From Selaginella moellendorffii (taxonomy: Eukaryota > Streptophyta > Lycopodiopsida > Selaginellales > Selaginellaceae), in contig NW_003314346.1 in NCBI RefSeq assembly GCF_000143415.4, positions 71,939 to 135,938 of the forward strand: 64,000 bases of DNA, written 5' to 3'. Below the pieces are notes generated by a model. That model had not been told where the DNA came from, searched no databases, and saw only the letters and a program-made list of their open reading frames with translations. This document shows, piece after piece, positions 1-11,183 of the stretch. Each line of letters opens with the position of its first letter. Positions within the stretch are counted from its first letter, which is position 1. The translations under genes were made by a program, and so were the position numbers.

Positions 1-1078
1 CTGCTAAAAAGGCTGTCTGGAATTTACGCATCCTGTGTTCTGAGATGGTTAATCCGTAGAAAGTACTGATGCGGTCGCGATTGTGGGCCGTCTGGTTGGG
101 CTGGATCATGGTGTCTGCCTCTGCGAAGGTTCTCATCCCTGCTCTGTGCAGGTCTCTGCATGTCTGGTCCAGGCCGCGATCCTCTGAAGCTCTGAGCGTT
201 TTACCGTTGACAGCGAAGAGTTTGCTCAAGAAAATTGGCTGCCGGTCCAGTTGTTCTTTGGTACGAGGTGGTTCACGTTCCAGCTTGCACTTGAATTGCC
301 TCCAGAGCTTGAACAGCTTTCCTGAGAACGTGTGAGCCTTTGTCATTTTGAGTTTGGTGTCTGAGAAGAGCCATTGTTCGTCTGGCGCCCAGTTTTGTCT
401 GGTGTGCTCGTTCCTGTCCGGGAGGACTTTCAAAAATTGTGCTCGCAGCAGTATTCTCCATGGTTGGTGGCCAGGCATGAGCATCCTTGTGAAAATTTTG
501 AAGAGAAGAGCCTTGCATTGTTCTTCGATGTCAATAATATTGAGGCCGCCTTCGTGCTTCGGAAGTGTTACTGACCGCCAGTTGACCTTTGCTCCACCAC
601 GCGACATGCAGGAGGAGCCTTTCCAGACATAGGTTCGAATGAGTTGGTTCATTTCCTGGATCGTTCGCCTGTCCATGTTCCAGCATGCTGCCAGGAACCA
701 GATCGCTCCAAGTAGGATGCTGTTAGCCACCACACAGTGTGCTGAGAACGATAGTTTTCTGCTCGCCCAGAACTTGAGTTGATCCCTTAGTTTTGTTACT
801 GCTTTTTGGTTCTGGGGTTCTGGATCATACTGGCGTCCCACTTGGAATCCAAGGTAGCGGGTGGTCTCCTCCGTGTCCAGCCATTTGAAGCCCAGCTCCG
901 TGCCCCATGTTGGAGGTCTGCCGGGGGGGAGCCATAGTCCTACCGATTTGTGCCAGTTTATTTTCGATCCCATGGCCTCATTGAAAAAGTCCAGGTCCCT
1001 TTTGACGCTTGAGAGGTTCTCCGGTGATCCCTCCATGATCAGGCTTGTGTCGTCTGCAAAGGCTGAGGATAGGAGGCT
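1..1078 (-). mobile_element. LINE (non-LTR) reverse transcriptase fragment
   Basis: Read on the minus strand this is the end of a plant LINE reverse transcriptase. The catalytic box FADDTSLI is encoded at about 1,049-1,060, followed by the usual plant LINE palm/thumb and post-RT region (GFKWLD, TRYLGFQVG, then GGLNIIDIEEQCKALLFKIF and HQPWRILLRAQFL). The frame stays open for most of the fragment and runs off the left window edge. The N-terminal endonuclease and most RT motifs upstream of FADD are missing, so this copy is truncated and cannot be active. Sequence upstream of FADD is replaced by a repeated 26-bp segment and then by family A LTR-element DNA. The motif order is diagnostic; the exact clade cannot be stated from the sequence alone. 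Confidence 0.85.
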
Positions 1079-1100
1079 GGATCATGGTGTCTGCCTCTGC
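1075..1100. repeat. 26-bp direct repeat (partner at 100-125)
   Basis: The same 26 bases occur at 100-125 and 1,075-1,100. The first copy lies inside the LINE coding frame; the second sits just upstream of the FADD box and abuts family A DNA at 1,101. The placement suggests a template switch or tandem-LINE junction. Confidence 0.8.
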
Positions 1101-1696
1101 AAGAGTGAATCACCACTCAAAACTTCCTAGTAACCAAGCTAACCACAGTCGAAGATACCTTAGTGTGTATCCAAGACCAATCCTTCAGCAATACTCAGTT
1201 TCAGATACACATCATCAAGGAGTGATTCACCACGTCCAAGACTCAATGAAATCCAACACTACGGACTAGACGTAACCAAATGATATCAACAGAGGTAGAG
1301 TCGACAAGCTAACATGAAAAACTCATGTAAGTCTAACGACACGATCCTCCGCAACACCACCTGGTAAAGCAAGCCCATCACTACTAAATCATCATCGAGC
1401 AAAGCAAGTGTCAACAGTCCTTGATAAAGTCTACAAGTAATCACTAGTCGCAAAGCAACTAACAATCGCCCTTCAACTTGCCTTCACAAGACCCGAACAC
1501 TAACTCATGTCATCGAGTTACATACTTGTCCAACATGAACATAATACCCCAGGTACGAGATAAAAGTTCATAGACAAGCACAAACTAAATGACCACTCGA
1601 ATCCAACTCAACCGCAATAAGCTCACTAATGCATTTAGTCAATAGCTCTGAGCATGCCTTGAAGAGGCTAGCTATGTGATCAACACTCAGTCGAAA

Positions 1697-1936
1697 CTAA
1701 AGTGAAGACCATGAGATGGACTCATATCGGTACACAACCTCCTCATAGACAAAGCTATAGTACGGGTACCAACATCTCAACCTCAAACAACTAAGTTGGA
1801 CATCACCATCCTCAACCAAGGTGCAGGGCCACCAAGACCAAGTCAAGATCAGTGAGAGCTCACTACTCTCATAGAGTCTAACGGAATGCAAGGTGGAAAT
1901 TGCCACCAAGCACAACGCTACAAAAGAAAGGCACAA
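1697..1936 (-). CDS. Small ORF kept in several family A copies (79 aa)
   Basis: A 79-codon frame in the element sense direction starts MCLSF and ends ESISWSSL. The same frame is open at 7,817-8,056 and 49,568-49,807, and is disrupted in the plus-strand copy near 13,300. The product would be hydrophobic in its N-terminal half and Trp/Tyr rich. I do not recognise it. Copies are so similar that shared ancestry alone may explain the open frame, so this is a candidate only. Confidence 0.2.
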   Translation of the reverse strand: MCLSFVALCLVAISTLHSVRLYESSELSLILTWSWWPCTLVEDGDVQLSCLRLRCWYPYYSFVYEEVVYRYESISWSSL

Positions 1937-2488
1937 GGGTCACCTTTCTTAGAAAAGCGCAACAGCCACTTTTCTACACCAACTCCAGACTCTATCCAAC
2001 TCAATTGCTTTAGCCCCAAAAGTTAGCATCCCTTTCGGGCCGCATCATACAAACTACCTACTAAGATCTAAGCCAACCGAAGTCAACTCCAACCCCTTCA
2101 CTAGTTTGTACTGGCTTTCAAAAATGGAATGGTTTTCGAGCAAAGTGATCAATAGATCAGCCATTGGAAAAGTCTAAGAAAATTTGTGGAAAATTTTCCA
2201 TCCTAGAGAAAGAATGACTCTCAGTCCAGGAATGCAAACTTTCAAGACTCAACCAACTTCTGCCTACCTACTACTTCACATAGGTTCACCTCAACACAAA
2301 TTCTCATGATCCATCAATATGCTTAAGCATTGAACATCTTTGCCCATCTAACCGATATCCGACACCGTCATCCGTAAAGTGCAAAATGAACATCCAAGGC
2401 TTGATCACTAAGACCATATCTTCGGATATCCACATTGCACTAACACTCTTCTTCAATCACCTTCAAGATCCAATGTGAAGCCAAAACA

Positions 2489-2836
2489 CTAACAAGATAA
2501 ATGACATGAAAAATCAAGGTCCAAGGAAAATTCCTCATCACTTGAAATAACAATGCCACTTCCACTAACACAAGTGCTAGTGATGTCAATGCCCCAACTA
2601 CACACCTTCTCCATCCAATAATTTATTCCAAGTGCTAATGGATCAACCGATGAGCTATAACAAATGAATGCTATAACCCTTTTCCAACACCTTATGGGCA
2701 AACCCTCAAGGAAACAAGGTACCAACATAAGCTTAGCATAATGGACCACCATTGAGAATCCAGTCAAGGCTACTACAATGCTACTTCGTGCAAGTAGACT
2801 AGCTTCTCCATCAACCACTTTGGTGTTGATCATCAT
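2489..2836 (-). CDS. Small ORF kept in several family A copies (115 aa)
   Basis: A 115-codon frame in the element sense direction begins MMIN and contains a hydrophobic, Cys-rich middle (LMLVPCFLEGLPIRCW). It recurs at 12,384-12,758 (plus, 124 codons), 24,702-25,049 and 50,341-50,706. In the copy near 8,700-8,960 it is broken by a small deletion (CAAACTCAAGG against CAAACCCTCAAGG). It lies roughly 1 kb inside the PBS. It resembles no family I know and could be chance openness in a recently spread repeat. Confidence 0.25.
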   Translation of the reverse strand: MMINTKVVDGEASLLARSSIVVALTGFSMVVHYAKLMLVPCFLEGLPIRCWKRVIAFICYSSSVDPLALGINYWMEKVCSWGIDITSTCVSGSGIVISSDEEFSLDLDFSCHLSC

Positions 2837-3953
2837 TTACCCAAACAACTTCGTAAACACATTGCTCATTATCACATGGATATGATATAAATCACAATGA
2901 CTTGATCATCAATTGAGTAACGCAACGAGCAAGGCTTATGTCATTACTTTAAACGTTTATGTGAGTATCAAATGCCAACTCGATTCGACAAAATGCAACA
3001 TAAATGCCACACTCCACCAATAGAGATTTACGACACCCAACACCACTAACTTTTGTTCATAACACAGACAAGCTTATGCCACTCTCTTTCCGACCAATCT
3101 CAAAACTATTCCAACACCAAGCTACTCAAGGAGCAATAGCAAGGTTCCCTGGAAAAGAATTGAGCATTGCAACCCCAGTCTTCCATAGCAAGCTTAGACA
3201 AAATGGTATAACGTTTCACCGCTATCCATCCCACAACTCACCATTTGTAAGACCATCATTTCCAACATGCATCAAGGTAGGGACTCTTGATTGCATAATG
3301 TAAACACAAGCAATGAGTTAACACCTCGTTGCAAATCATCTTTCCAAGAAGAGAAAATGATTTACGTATTTGATCCTTCGTCCCTGACGACTCTCTTTCC
3401 GGCCTCATCTTGACTAAACCTTAAGCTTGCTTTCGCACTGCCTTCAGTTCAATCCAAGAAAAATTTATGAGAGAGCACGGTCATGATTACTTGAACCAAT
3501 AGACTATTCCCTATAGTCTTGATTGATCCACTTATAATCATACCTAGGAAGGATCCACTAGTGCCGTGCTAAACAGCTACGGACCAGCCTATTTGCCACT
3601 CATAGCAAACCCAGGGAGGTTTGCTTTCACCCATGGTACATGGAACAACTCATGGAACCAACAATAGGCTAACATTAATTCTGCCAACTCAAAGTGTAAC
3701 CTCGAGTTGCTAATGCGCCTCACTCACGAGCTCAAGCTCAAACTCGTGCAAACAAAACAACTCAGTCCACTCTATGAGCCCAAGAGCAAGCTCACATAAT
3801 ATGGAACAAAAAGGTAACCAAAACCTATCCCAAGGAACTAATGTGAAGTCTTTGCACCAAAACATGTACCCACTCGGATCATCGTTTTCATCTCTGCGTA
3901 TGCAACGAGACTAGTTGCCCAATCTCATTGAATAGTACTCGCTGAGACTTAAT

Positions 3954-3964
3954 CTCTGATACCA
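3954..3964 (-). other. Primer-binding site (initiator-Met tRNA)
   Basis: On the minus strand TGGTATCAGAG begins two bases inside the LTR end. This matches the complement of the 3' end of plant tRNA-iMet, the usual primer of plant LTR elements. It fixes the orientation of the family A copies as minus here. Confidence 0.85.
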
Positions 3965-3966
3965 AA

Positions 3967-5114
3967 TGTAGCGCACGTGGTTTTGACCCTTTATCCTATG
4001 GTGATTTACCATAGGATAACACGACGAAGCGGAACCTAAACCCTCTTTGTGCCACGTGACAGATGCCACGTGTCACATGCCACGTGTCCATGCCACGTGT
4101 CCATAGGAACCCGAGGTTCAGGGCCTTGGGCCACTGAACGAAGGAACGGTGCCAAACTCCCAAGCGTGACGCCAAGGAGTGGTGGAACCGGACCACGGAG
4201 CAACTCCCGAGCATATAGCCCAAGGAGCGAAGGGACAAAGGCCCGGAGCGACTTGGAACAGTCCTAGAGCAACCAGCATCCCAATGCCAGGACCAGCACG
4301 CAAAACGGAGCCAAACAGAGTCTGGCGCTATTTCGGCATACCGGTGGCCTAACGTGTGGATATGGGTACTCCACCAGCTAGCATGGAATGGAACTTGGGC
4401 TTAGAGCCAAGCCGGACGCAGAACAAGGACAGGCACGCAAGCGGGAGCTAGACTATGCCTCAGGTTGGTCGGCCATGCCCGACCTACCCACTATCCCTAC
4501 TATACATTTGGAACCCCCCATAGCCCCCCCCCCCTTGAGGAACACACGCTTTGGGCTTTCACCCCAAGCTTCCCTTAGTATCAGGAGTTAGTCTCTGGGA
4601 CAAACTCAAAACTTACTAAATATGGAATGTCCTTAGATTGCGAATTTGGACACAGGACAAACACCATTGTGTTCAGGCCGATCTCTACATTCCGTAGATA
4701 TGCCAAATGAGCAAATCTGGACACTTTCCATAAATAGCATTTGGGACCGAAAGGAGACTAACACAAAGGGCATGATAGCGAGGGTGTTTGGCAGACACGG
4801 TAAGCTATCATATAGCGATATTGAGGGACCAATCTCAATACGCGAGGGTTCTTCGTCAAGCCAGTGCAAGACAGAGCAAAAGAGAACTAAAAAGCCAGGC
4901 CAAGTATGCTTGGCTGAATAGACACTTAGGAATTCCGTCCTTATGCTCATCCGGCCAAGTACAGATGCAAAGTCCAGTTTACTAACACTTGAACAAGAGG
5001 GGCTGATAAAGGGTCCAGCAATACCGACCTCCTACCATCGTGACAGTAAGGTAAGAGTGTCCGTAAGGACTGGTCGACAGGTAACTTTCGATACCCGAAG
5101 TCACATGCGCGACA
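3967..5114 (-). repeat. Family A LTR shared by two tandem internal regions
   Basis: This 1,148-bp LTR reads TGTCGCGCATG...GTGCGCTACA on the minus strand, with canonical TG/CA ends. It has a PBS on its right-hand-copy side at 3,954-3,964 and a PPT on the other side at 5,115-5,127. It is therefore the 5' LTR of copy 1 and the 3' LTR of copy 2 at once, the arrangement left by LTR-LTR recombination. Confidence 0.9.
4051..4101. promoter_or_regulatory. Cluster of G-boxes in the family A LTR
   Basis: Four GCCACGTG cores are spaced about 14 bp apart, three of them in the form GCCACGTGTC. CACGTG is the palindromic G-box, and this form matches the abscisic-acid-response (ABRE) type bound by bZIP factors. 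A further CACGTG sits at the LTR terminus near 3,974. Whether it drives transcription is inference. Confidence 0.6.
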
Positions 5115-8100
5115 CTCTCCCCCCCTAGGGAAGATCGACGTCCTCGTCGATGCATACTCCAGTCTAGAATACCGCCAAGGAAACAACTCCATAAAAAGTT
5201 CACGGTACTCACACTATGTGAGAAATGCACCAACTTAAATGAGTTAAGGGGGTAACCTCTTTGTCTAACGCGGATGCGCTACCAGCTCAGACACCTCCCG
5301 GCCGTCGCCGACAAGGAAATGACCAACGGAGTTAGCCACCCTTGCTGCTCTGGGCGTCACCCAGCTACAAAAGTGTGATATGCCCTGCCCGCAGGAACAT
5401 AGAGAGAGAAGCCAGAGGCCCCAACCCTCCTGAGCAAAGAAACCAAACCCGTCGGTAAGGTTTAGATAGACTACTGTCAACAGGCAGTTAGAGTTGTTTA
5501 CACGGTCACGCCCTTTCAACGTAACAAGGAACATCGACAGAGAGGCGGGTTATGTGACCAGTCGACAGTAGCTACCCCATGACTAGAGATTTCACCATGC
5601 ACACGAAGTGCCGAAGCCAGTCTGCCTATACTGGCCCAAACTCAAAGATCAATGGATGGACAATATCAAAGTCAGAGACAATGATATCTGAGAAGCTTAA
5701 TTACTAGTGATTATATCTTAGAGTAGAACACAAAAGTATTCTAAGCAAGTTATCATCCGATAAACCAGTAGTATTGTAGATAGGAACCACCAAGATCATC
5801 ATAATTTGGCAAACACAGGAATGACCATCCAACAAAATTCAATAGCTAGTATATCATCAAGGAAACTCAATGATGAAACTTAACTACCGAAGATAGTAGA
5901 CAGTAAGCCAACAACTTACTAGAGAGAACTCAAAGAACACAAAGTATCATTGACTAACAAGCACAATGCTCGCGAATGTATCACCCAAAGGAAATAACAT
6001 TCAAATCTATCAAAACTAACTCGAGCAACGATCAACAGAAGAGAATGAATGTGGTAAGACCAACAAACACTCATGCCTGCCAACTATCACAAAAGCTAAT
6101 CTGAATAGATCCCAGCCAACAACACCAAGGAACTCAAGTTGCCTAAGCAAGTGGTAGCAACATCCTACTGATATCTCAAGCCCAAGAAACCAAACCAAAG
6201 CAAACCACAAAGAATATGTGGTATTGCGAAAAACCAAAAGCCATCAAAGAGAACAACCAACTATCATGAAAGATCGTCAATTAGCCCATCAATGTAGTGA
6301 TGTATAATCATCGTTGAAGAAAGAACCTACCATCCCGAAGAATAGCAAATAATTCCAAACCAACAATAATCAAACAAAACTTGTGATAAGAACAATCAAC
6401 TACCCTAGATGATAGTCAATCATCACCAATGATTGCCAGATGCAAAGCCAACTTCAACATCGAAGCTAATGAGCCAAAATGCCTTCCCCAACAACTTCTA
6501 ACAAATGGAACAATGAGCATAAAACTCAAAGAACCAAAGATCGAAGAAGCCTATAGCCAAGTCTTGCTTAATAATGATCACGAGTCTTGCATGAACTAAC
6601 ATCAATGCTAAAGAGAAATCATGGTATAACCCACGACATCCACTTTAACACATCCATAAGCTATACTTCATAATGCAAAGCTAATGAAGAGCAGATTTGC
6701 ATCACTCAAAAGCCAAGCACAATGGAGCTATGTTCAACAAGTGATCACCAAACCAATCCTCCATGAATCCATCTACAGCAAGACGTAACTCACGTCATAA
6801 CAATACAAGACGAATCATCAATGATCAATATATTCTAATTCAAACCCAATAAGGATTCAAACTTTCCAATATTGATCACTAACTCTTCCGCTTGTAGAGT
6901 TAGCATAGTCCACGACTGAATCACTTTTTAAGGACAAGCTTAAAGCTCAACCCTTACTAAATAATCTCGTCTAGAACACAACTAACTCAACTTGCCACTC
7001 AGTTCATTTGAACGTCAACACAGTTGCTAACTAGCAAATGCACGAATGCCAACAACACAAAGCTATAGCCAAATCATCAACACTATATTCATCAAGACTA
7101 ATGAAACTCAATATCAATCCTTGGAAGGATATCTCATTTCACTCAGATCTCAATATCAACAATGTCAACGACAAGGTATCACTTCAATGCTATCAACACT
7201 AGAACAAAGCTAGAAGAAAGCATAAGTGAATCACCACCCAAAGCTCTCTAGCAACCAAGCTAACCAAGGTCGAAGATACCTTAGTCAGTATCCGAGACCA
7301 ATCCTCCAACAATACTCAGTTACAGATAACACTTCCTCAAGGAGTGAATCACCACGTCCAAGACTCAATGAAATCCAACACTATAGACCAAACGTAACCA
7401 AATGATATCGACAAAGGAATTGACATGCCAACATGGAAAAACCACGCCAGCCTAATGACACGATCCTCCGCAACACCATCCGGTAAAGCAAGCCCATCAC
7501 TGCTAAATCATCATCGAGCAAAGTAAGTGTCAACGGTCCTTGACGAAGTCTACAAGTAATCACTAGTCACAAAGCAACTAACAATCACTCCTCAACTTGC
7601 CTTCATAAGACCCAAACACCAACTCTTGTCATCAAGTTACATACTTGTCCAACATGAACATAATACCCCAAGTATGAGATAAAAGTTCATAGACAAGCAC
7701 AAACTAAATGACCACTCGAATCCAACTCAACCGCAATAAGCTCACTAATGCATTTTAGTCAATAGCTCTGAGCATGCCTTGAAGAGGCTAGCTATGTGAT
7801 CAACACTCAGTCGAAACTAAAGTGAAGACCATGAGATGGACTCATATCGGTACACAACCTCCTCATAGACAAAGCTATAGTACGGGTACCAACATCTCAA
7901 CCTCAAACAACTAAGTTGGACATCACCATCCTCAGCCAAGGTGCAGGGCCACCAAAACCAAGTCAAGATCAGTGAGAGCTCACTACTCTCATAGAGTCTA
8001 ACGTAATGCAAGGTGCAAATTGCCACCAAGCACAACGCTACAAAAGAAAGGCACAAGGGTCACCTTTCTTAGAAAAGTGCAACAGCCACTTTTCTACACC

Positions 8101-10087
8101 AAATCTAGACTCTATCCAACTCAATTGCCTTAACCCCAAAAGTCAGCATCCCTTTCGGGCCGCATCATACAAACTACCTACCAAGGTCTAAGCTAACCGA
8201 AGTCAACTCCAACCCCTTCTCTAGTTTGTACTGGCCTTCGAAAACAGAATGGTTTTCGGACAAAATGATCAATAGATCAGCCATTGGAAAAGTCTAAGAA
8301 AATTTGTGGAAAATTTCCCATCCTAGAGAAAGAATGACTCTCAGTCCAGGATTGCAAACTTTCAAGACTCAACCAACTTCCTCCTACCAACAACTTCACA
8401 TAGGCTCACCTCAACACAAATTCTCATGATCCAAAAATATGCTTAAGCATCGAACATCTTTGCCCATCTAACCGTTATCCAACACCGATATCCGCAAAGT
8501 GCAAAATGAACATCCAAGGCTTGATCACGAAGACCACATCTTCGGATATCCATATTGCACTAACGCTCTTCTTCAATCACTTTCAAGATCCAATGTGAAG
8601 CCAAAACACTAACAAGAAAAATGACATAGAAAAATCAAGGTCCAAGGAAAATTCCTCATCACTTGAAATAACAATGCCACTTCCACTAACACAAGTGCTA
8701 GCAATGTTAATGCCTCAACTACACATCTTCTCCATCCAACAATCTACTCCAAGTGCTAACGGATCAACCGACAAGCTATAGCAAATGAATGCTACAACCC
8801 TTTTCCAACACCTAATGGGCAAACTCAAGGAAACAAGGTACCAACTTAAGCTTAGCATAATGGACCACTATTGAGAATCCAGTCAAAGCTACTACAATGC
8901 TACTTCGTGCAAGTAGACTAGCTTCTCCATCAACCACTTTGGGGTTGATCATCATTTAACCAAGCAACTTCGTAAATACATTGCTCATTATCACATGGTT
9001 ATGATATAAATCACAATGACTTGATCATCAATTGAGTAACACAATGAGCAAGGCTTATGTCATTACTTCAAACGTTTATGTGAGTATCAAATGCCAACTC
9101 GATTCGACAAAATGCAACATAAATGCCACACTCCACCAATAGAGATTTACGACACCCAACACCACTAACTTTTGTTCACAACACAGACAAGCTTATGCCA
9201 CTCTCTTCCTGACCAATCTCAAAACTATTCCAACACCAAGCTACTCAAGGAGCAATAGCAAGGTTCCCCGGAAAAGAATTGAGCATTGCAACCCAAGTCT
9301 TCCAATAGCAAGCTTAGATAAAATGGTTTAGCGCTTCACCGCTATCCATCCCATAACTCACCACTTGTAAGACCATCATTTCCAACATGCATCAAGGTAG
9401 GGACTCTTGATTGCATAATGTGAACACAAGCAATGAGTTAACACCTCTTTGCGAATCATCTCTCCAAGAAGAGAAAATGATTTACGTATTTGATCCTCCG
9501 TCCCCGATGACTCTCTTTTCGGTCTAATCTTTGACCAAACCTCAAGCTTGCTTTCGCACTGCCTTCAGTTCAATTGAAGAAAAGTTTATGAGAGAGCACG
9601 GCCATGATTACTTGAACCAATAGATTAATCCCTATAGTCTTGATTGATCCACTTATAATCATGCCTAGGAAGGATCCACTAGTGCCGTGCTAAACAGCTA
9701 CGGACTAGCCTATTTGCTACTCATAGCAAACTCAAGGAAAGTTTATTTTCACCCATGGTACATGGAACAACTCATGGAACCAACAATAGATTAACATTAA
9801 TCCTGCCAACTCAAAGTGTAACCTCGAGTTGCTAATGTGCCTCACTCACGAGCCCAAGCGCAAACTCGTTTAATGGAACAACTCAGTCCACCCTATGAGC
9901 CCAAGAGCAAGCTCACATAATATGGAACAAAAAGGTAACCAAAACCTATCCCAAGGAACCAATGCGAAGTCTTTGCACCAAAACGTGTACCCACTCGGAT
10001 CATCGTTTTCATCTCTGCGTATGCAACGAGACTAGTTGCCCAATCTCACTGAATAGTACTCGCTGAGACTCATTCTCTGATACCAAA
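5115..10087 (-). mobile_element. Family A LARD internal region, complete copy 2
   Basis: A full internal region of about 4.97 kb runs between two family A LTRs. On the minus strand the PBS is at 10,075-10,085 and the purine-rich tract at 5,115-5,127, directly before the 3' LTR. No coding domain of a retrotransposon can be found in any frame; the only longer frames are the small ones shared between copies. It is best described as a large retrotransposon derivative (LARD) that needs proteins from elsewhere. A stem-loop with an AGGA loop lies at 5,134-5,151. Confidence 0.85.
7817..8056 (-). CDS. Small ORF kept in family A (79 aa), copy 2
   Basis: Same frame as 1,697-1,936, with a few substitutions (for example TWFWWPCTLAEDG for TWSWWPCTLVEDG). 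Function unknown; listed because the frame recurs. Confidence 0.2.
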   Translation of the reverse strand: MCLSFVALCLVAICTLHYVRLYESSELSLILTWFWWPCTLAEDGDVQLSCLRLRCWYPYYSFVYEEVVYRYESISWSSL

Positions 10088-10453
10088 TGTAGCGCACGTG
10101 GTTTTGACCCTTTATCCTATGGTGATTTACCATGGGATAACACTACGAAGCGGAACCTAAACCCTCTTTGTGCCACGTGACAGATGCCACGTGTCACATA
10201 CCACGTGTCCATGCCACGTGTCCATAGGAACCCGAGGTTCAGGGCCTTGGGCCATTGAACGAAGGAACGGTGCCAAACTCCCAAGGTTGACGCCAAGGAG
10301 TGATGGAACCGGACCACGGAGCAACTCCCGAGCTTATAGCCCAAGGAGCGAAGGGACAGCAGCCTGGAGCGACTTGGAACAGTCCTGGAGCAACCAGCAT
10401 ACCAATGCCAGGATCATCGTAGTCTGCCAAACACCCTCGCTATCATGCCCTTT
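10088..10453 (-). repeat. Family A LTR, broken by an inversion junction
   Basis: The minus-oriented LTR matches other copies to about 10,412 (CCAATGCCAGGA). The remaining bases, including CAAACACCCTCGCTATCATG, are LTR sequence in the opposite orientation. The sequence then enters an assembly gap. Confidence 0.8.
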
Positions 10454-11183
10454 GNNNNNNNNNNNNNNNNNNNNNNNNNNNNNNNNNNNNNNNNNNNNNN
10501 NNNNNNNNNNNNNNNNNNNNNNNNNNNNNNNNNNNNNNNNNNNNNNNNNNNNNNNNNNNNNNNNNNNNNNNNNNNNNNNNNNNNNNNNNNNNNNNNNNNN
10601 NNNNNNNNNNNNNNNNNNNNNNNNNNNNNNNNNNNNNNNNNNNNNNNNNNNNNNNNNNNNNNNNNNNNNNNNNNNNNNNNNNNNNNNNNNNNNNNNNNNN
10701 NNNNNNNNNNNNNNNNNNNNNNNNNNNNNNNNNNNNNNNNNNNNNNNNNNNNNNNNNNNNNNNNNNNNNNNNNNNNNNNNNNNNNNNNNNNNNNNNNNNN
10801 NNNNNNNNNNNNNNNNNNNNNNNNNNNNNNNNNNNNNNNNNNNNNNNNNNNNNNNNNNNNNNNNNNNNNNNNNNNNNNNNNNNNNNNNNNNNNNNNNNNN
10901 NNNNNNNNNNNNNNNNNNNNNNNNNNNNNNNNNNNNNNNNNNNNNNNNNNNNNNNNNNNNNNNNNNNNNNNNNNNNNNNNNNNNNNNNNNNNNNNNNNNN
11001 NNNNNNNNNNNNNNNNNNNNNNNNNNNNNNNNNNNNNNNNNNNNNNNNNNNNNNNNNNNNNNNNNNNNNNNNNNNNNNNNNNNNNNNNNNNNNNNNNNNN
11101 NNNNNNNNNNNNNNNNNNNNNNNNNNNNNNNNNNNNNNNNNNNNNNNNNNNNNNNNNNNNNNNNNNNNNNNNNNNNNNNNNNN
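10454..11183. other. Assembly gap (730 N)
   Basis: Unresolved bases at the turning point of an inverted repeat of family A. Frames crossing the gap are meaningless. Confidence 0.99.

Larger units (their letters stand above)
1101..3966 (-). mobile_element. Family A LARD internal region, truncated copy 1
   Basis: This is about 2.9 kb of the PBS-proximal half of the family A internal region, in minus orientation. It is nearly the same as 7,225-10,087, 23,300-26,023 and 48,970-51,860, and matches 11,250-14,120 reversed. It contains no gag, protease, RT, RNase H or integrase. The PPT-proximal half is missing; the copy ends at the LINE junction at 1,101. A primer-binding site lies at its right end. 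Confidence 0.85.

Noticed and set aside
4049-4303. Frames beginning MPRDRCHVSHATCPCHVS and similar, recurring in every LTR
   Set aside because: They translate the G-box array and LTR body, are open on both strands in the same place, and have no protein features.
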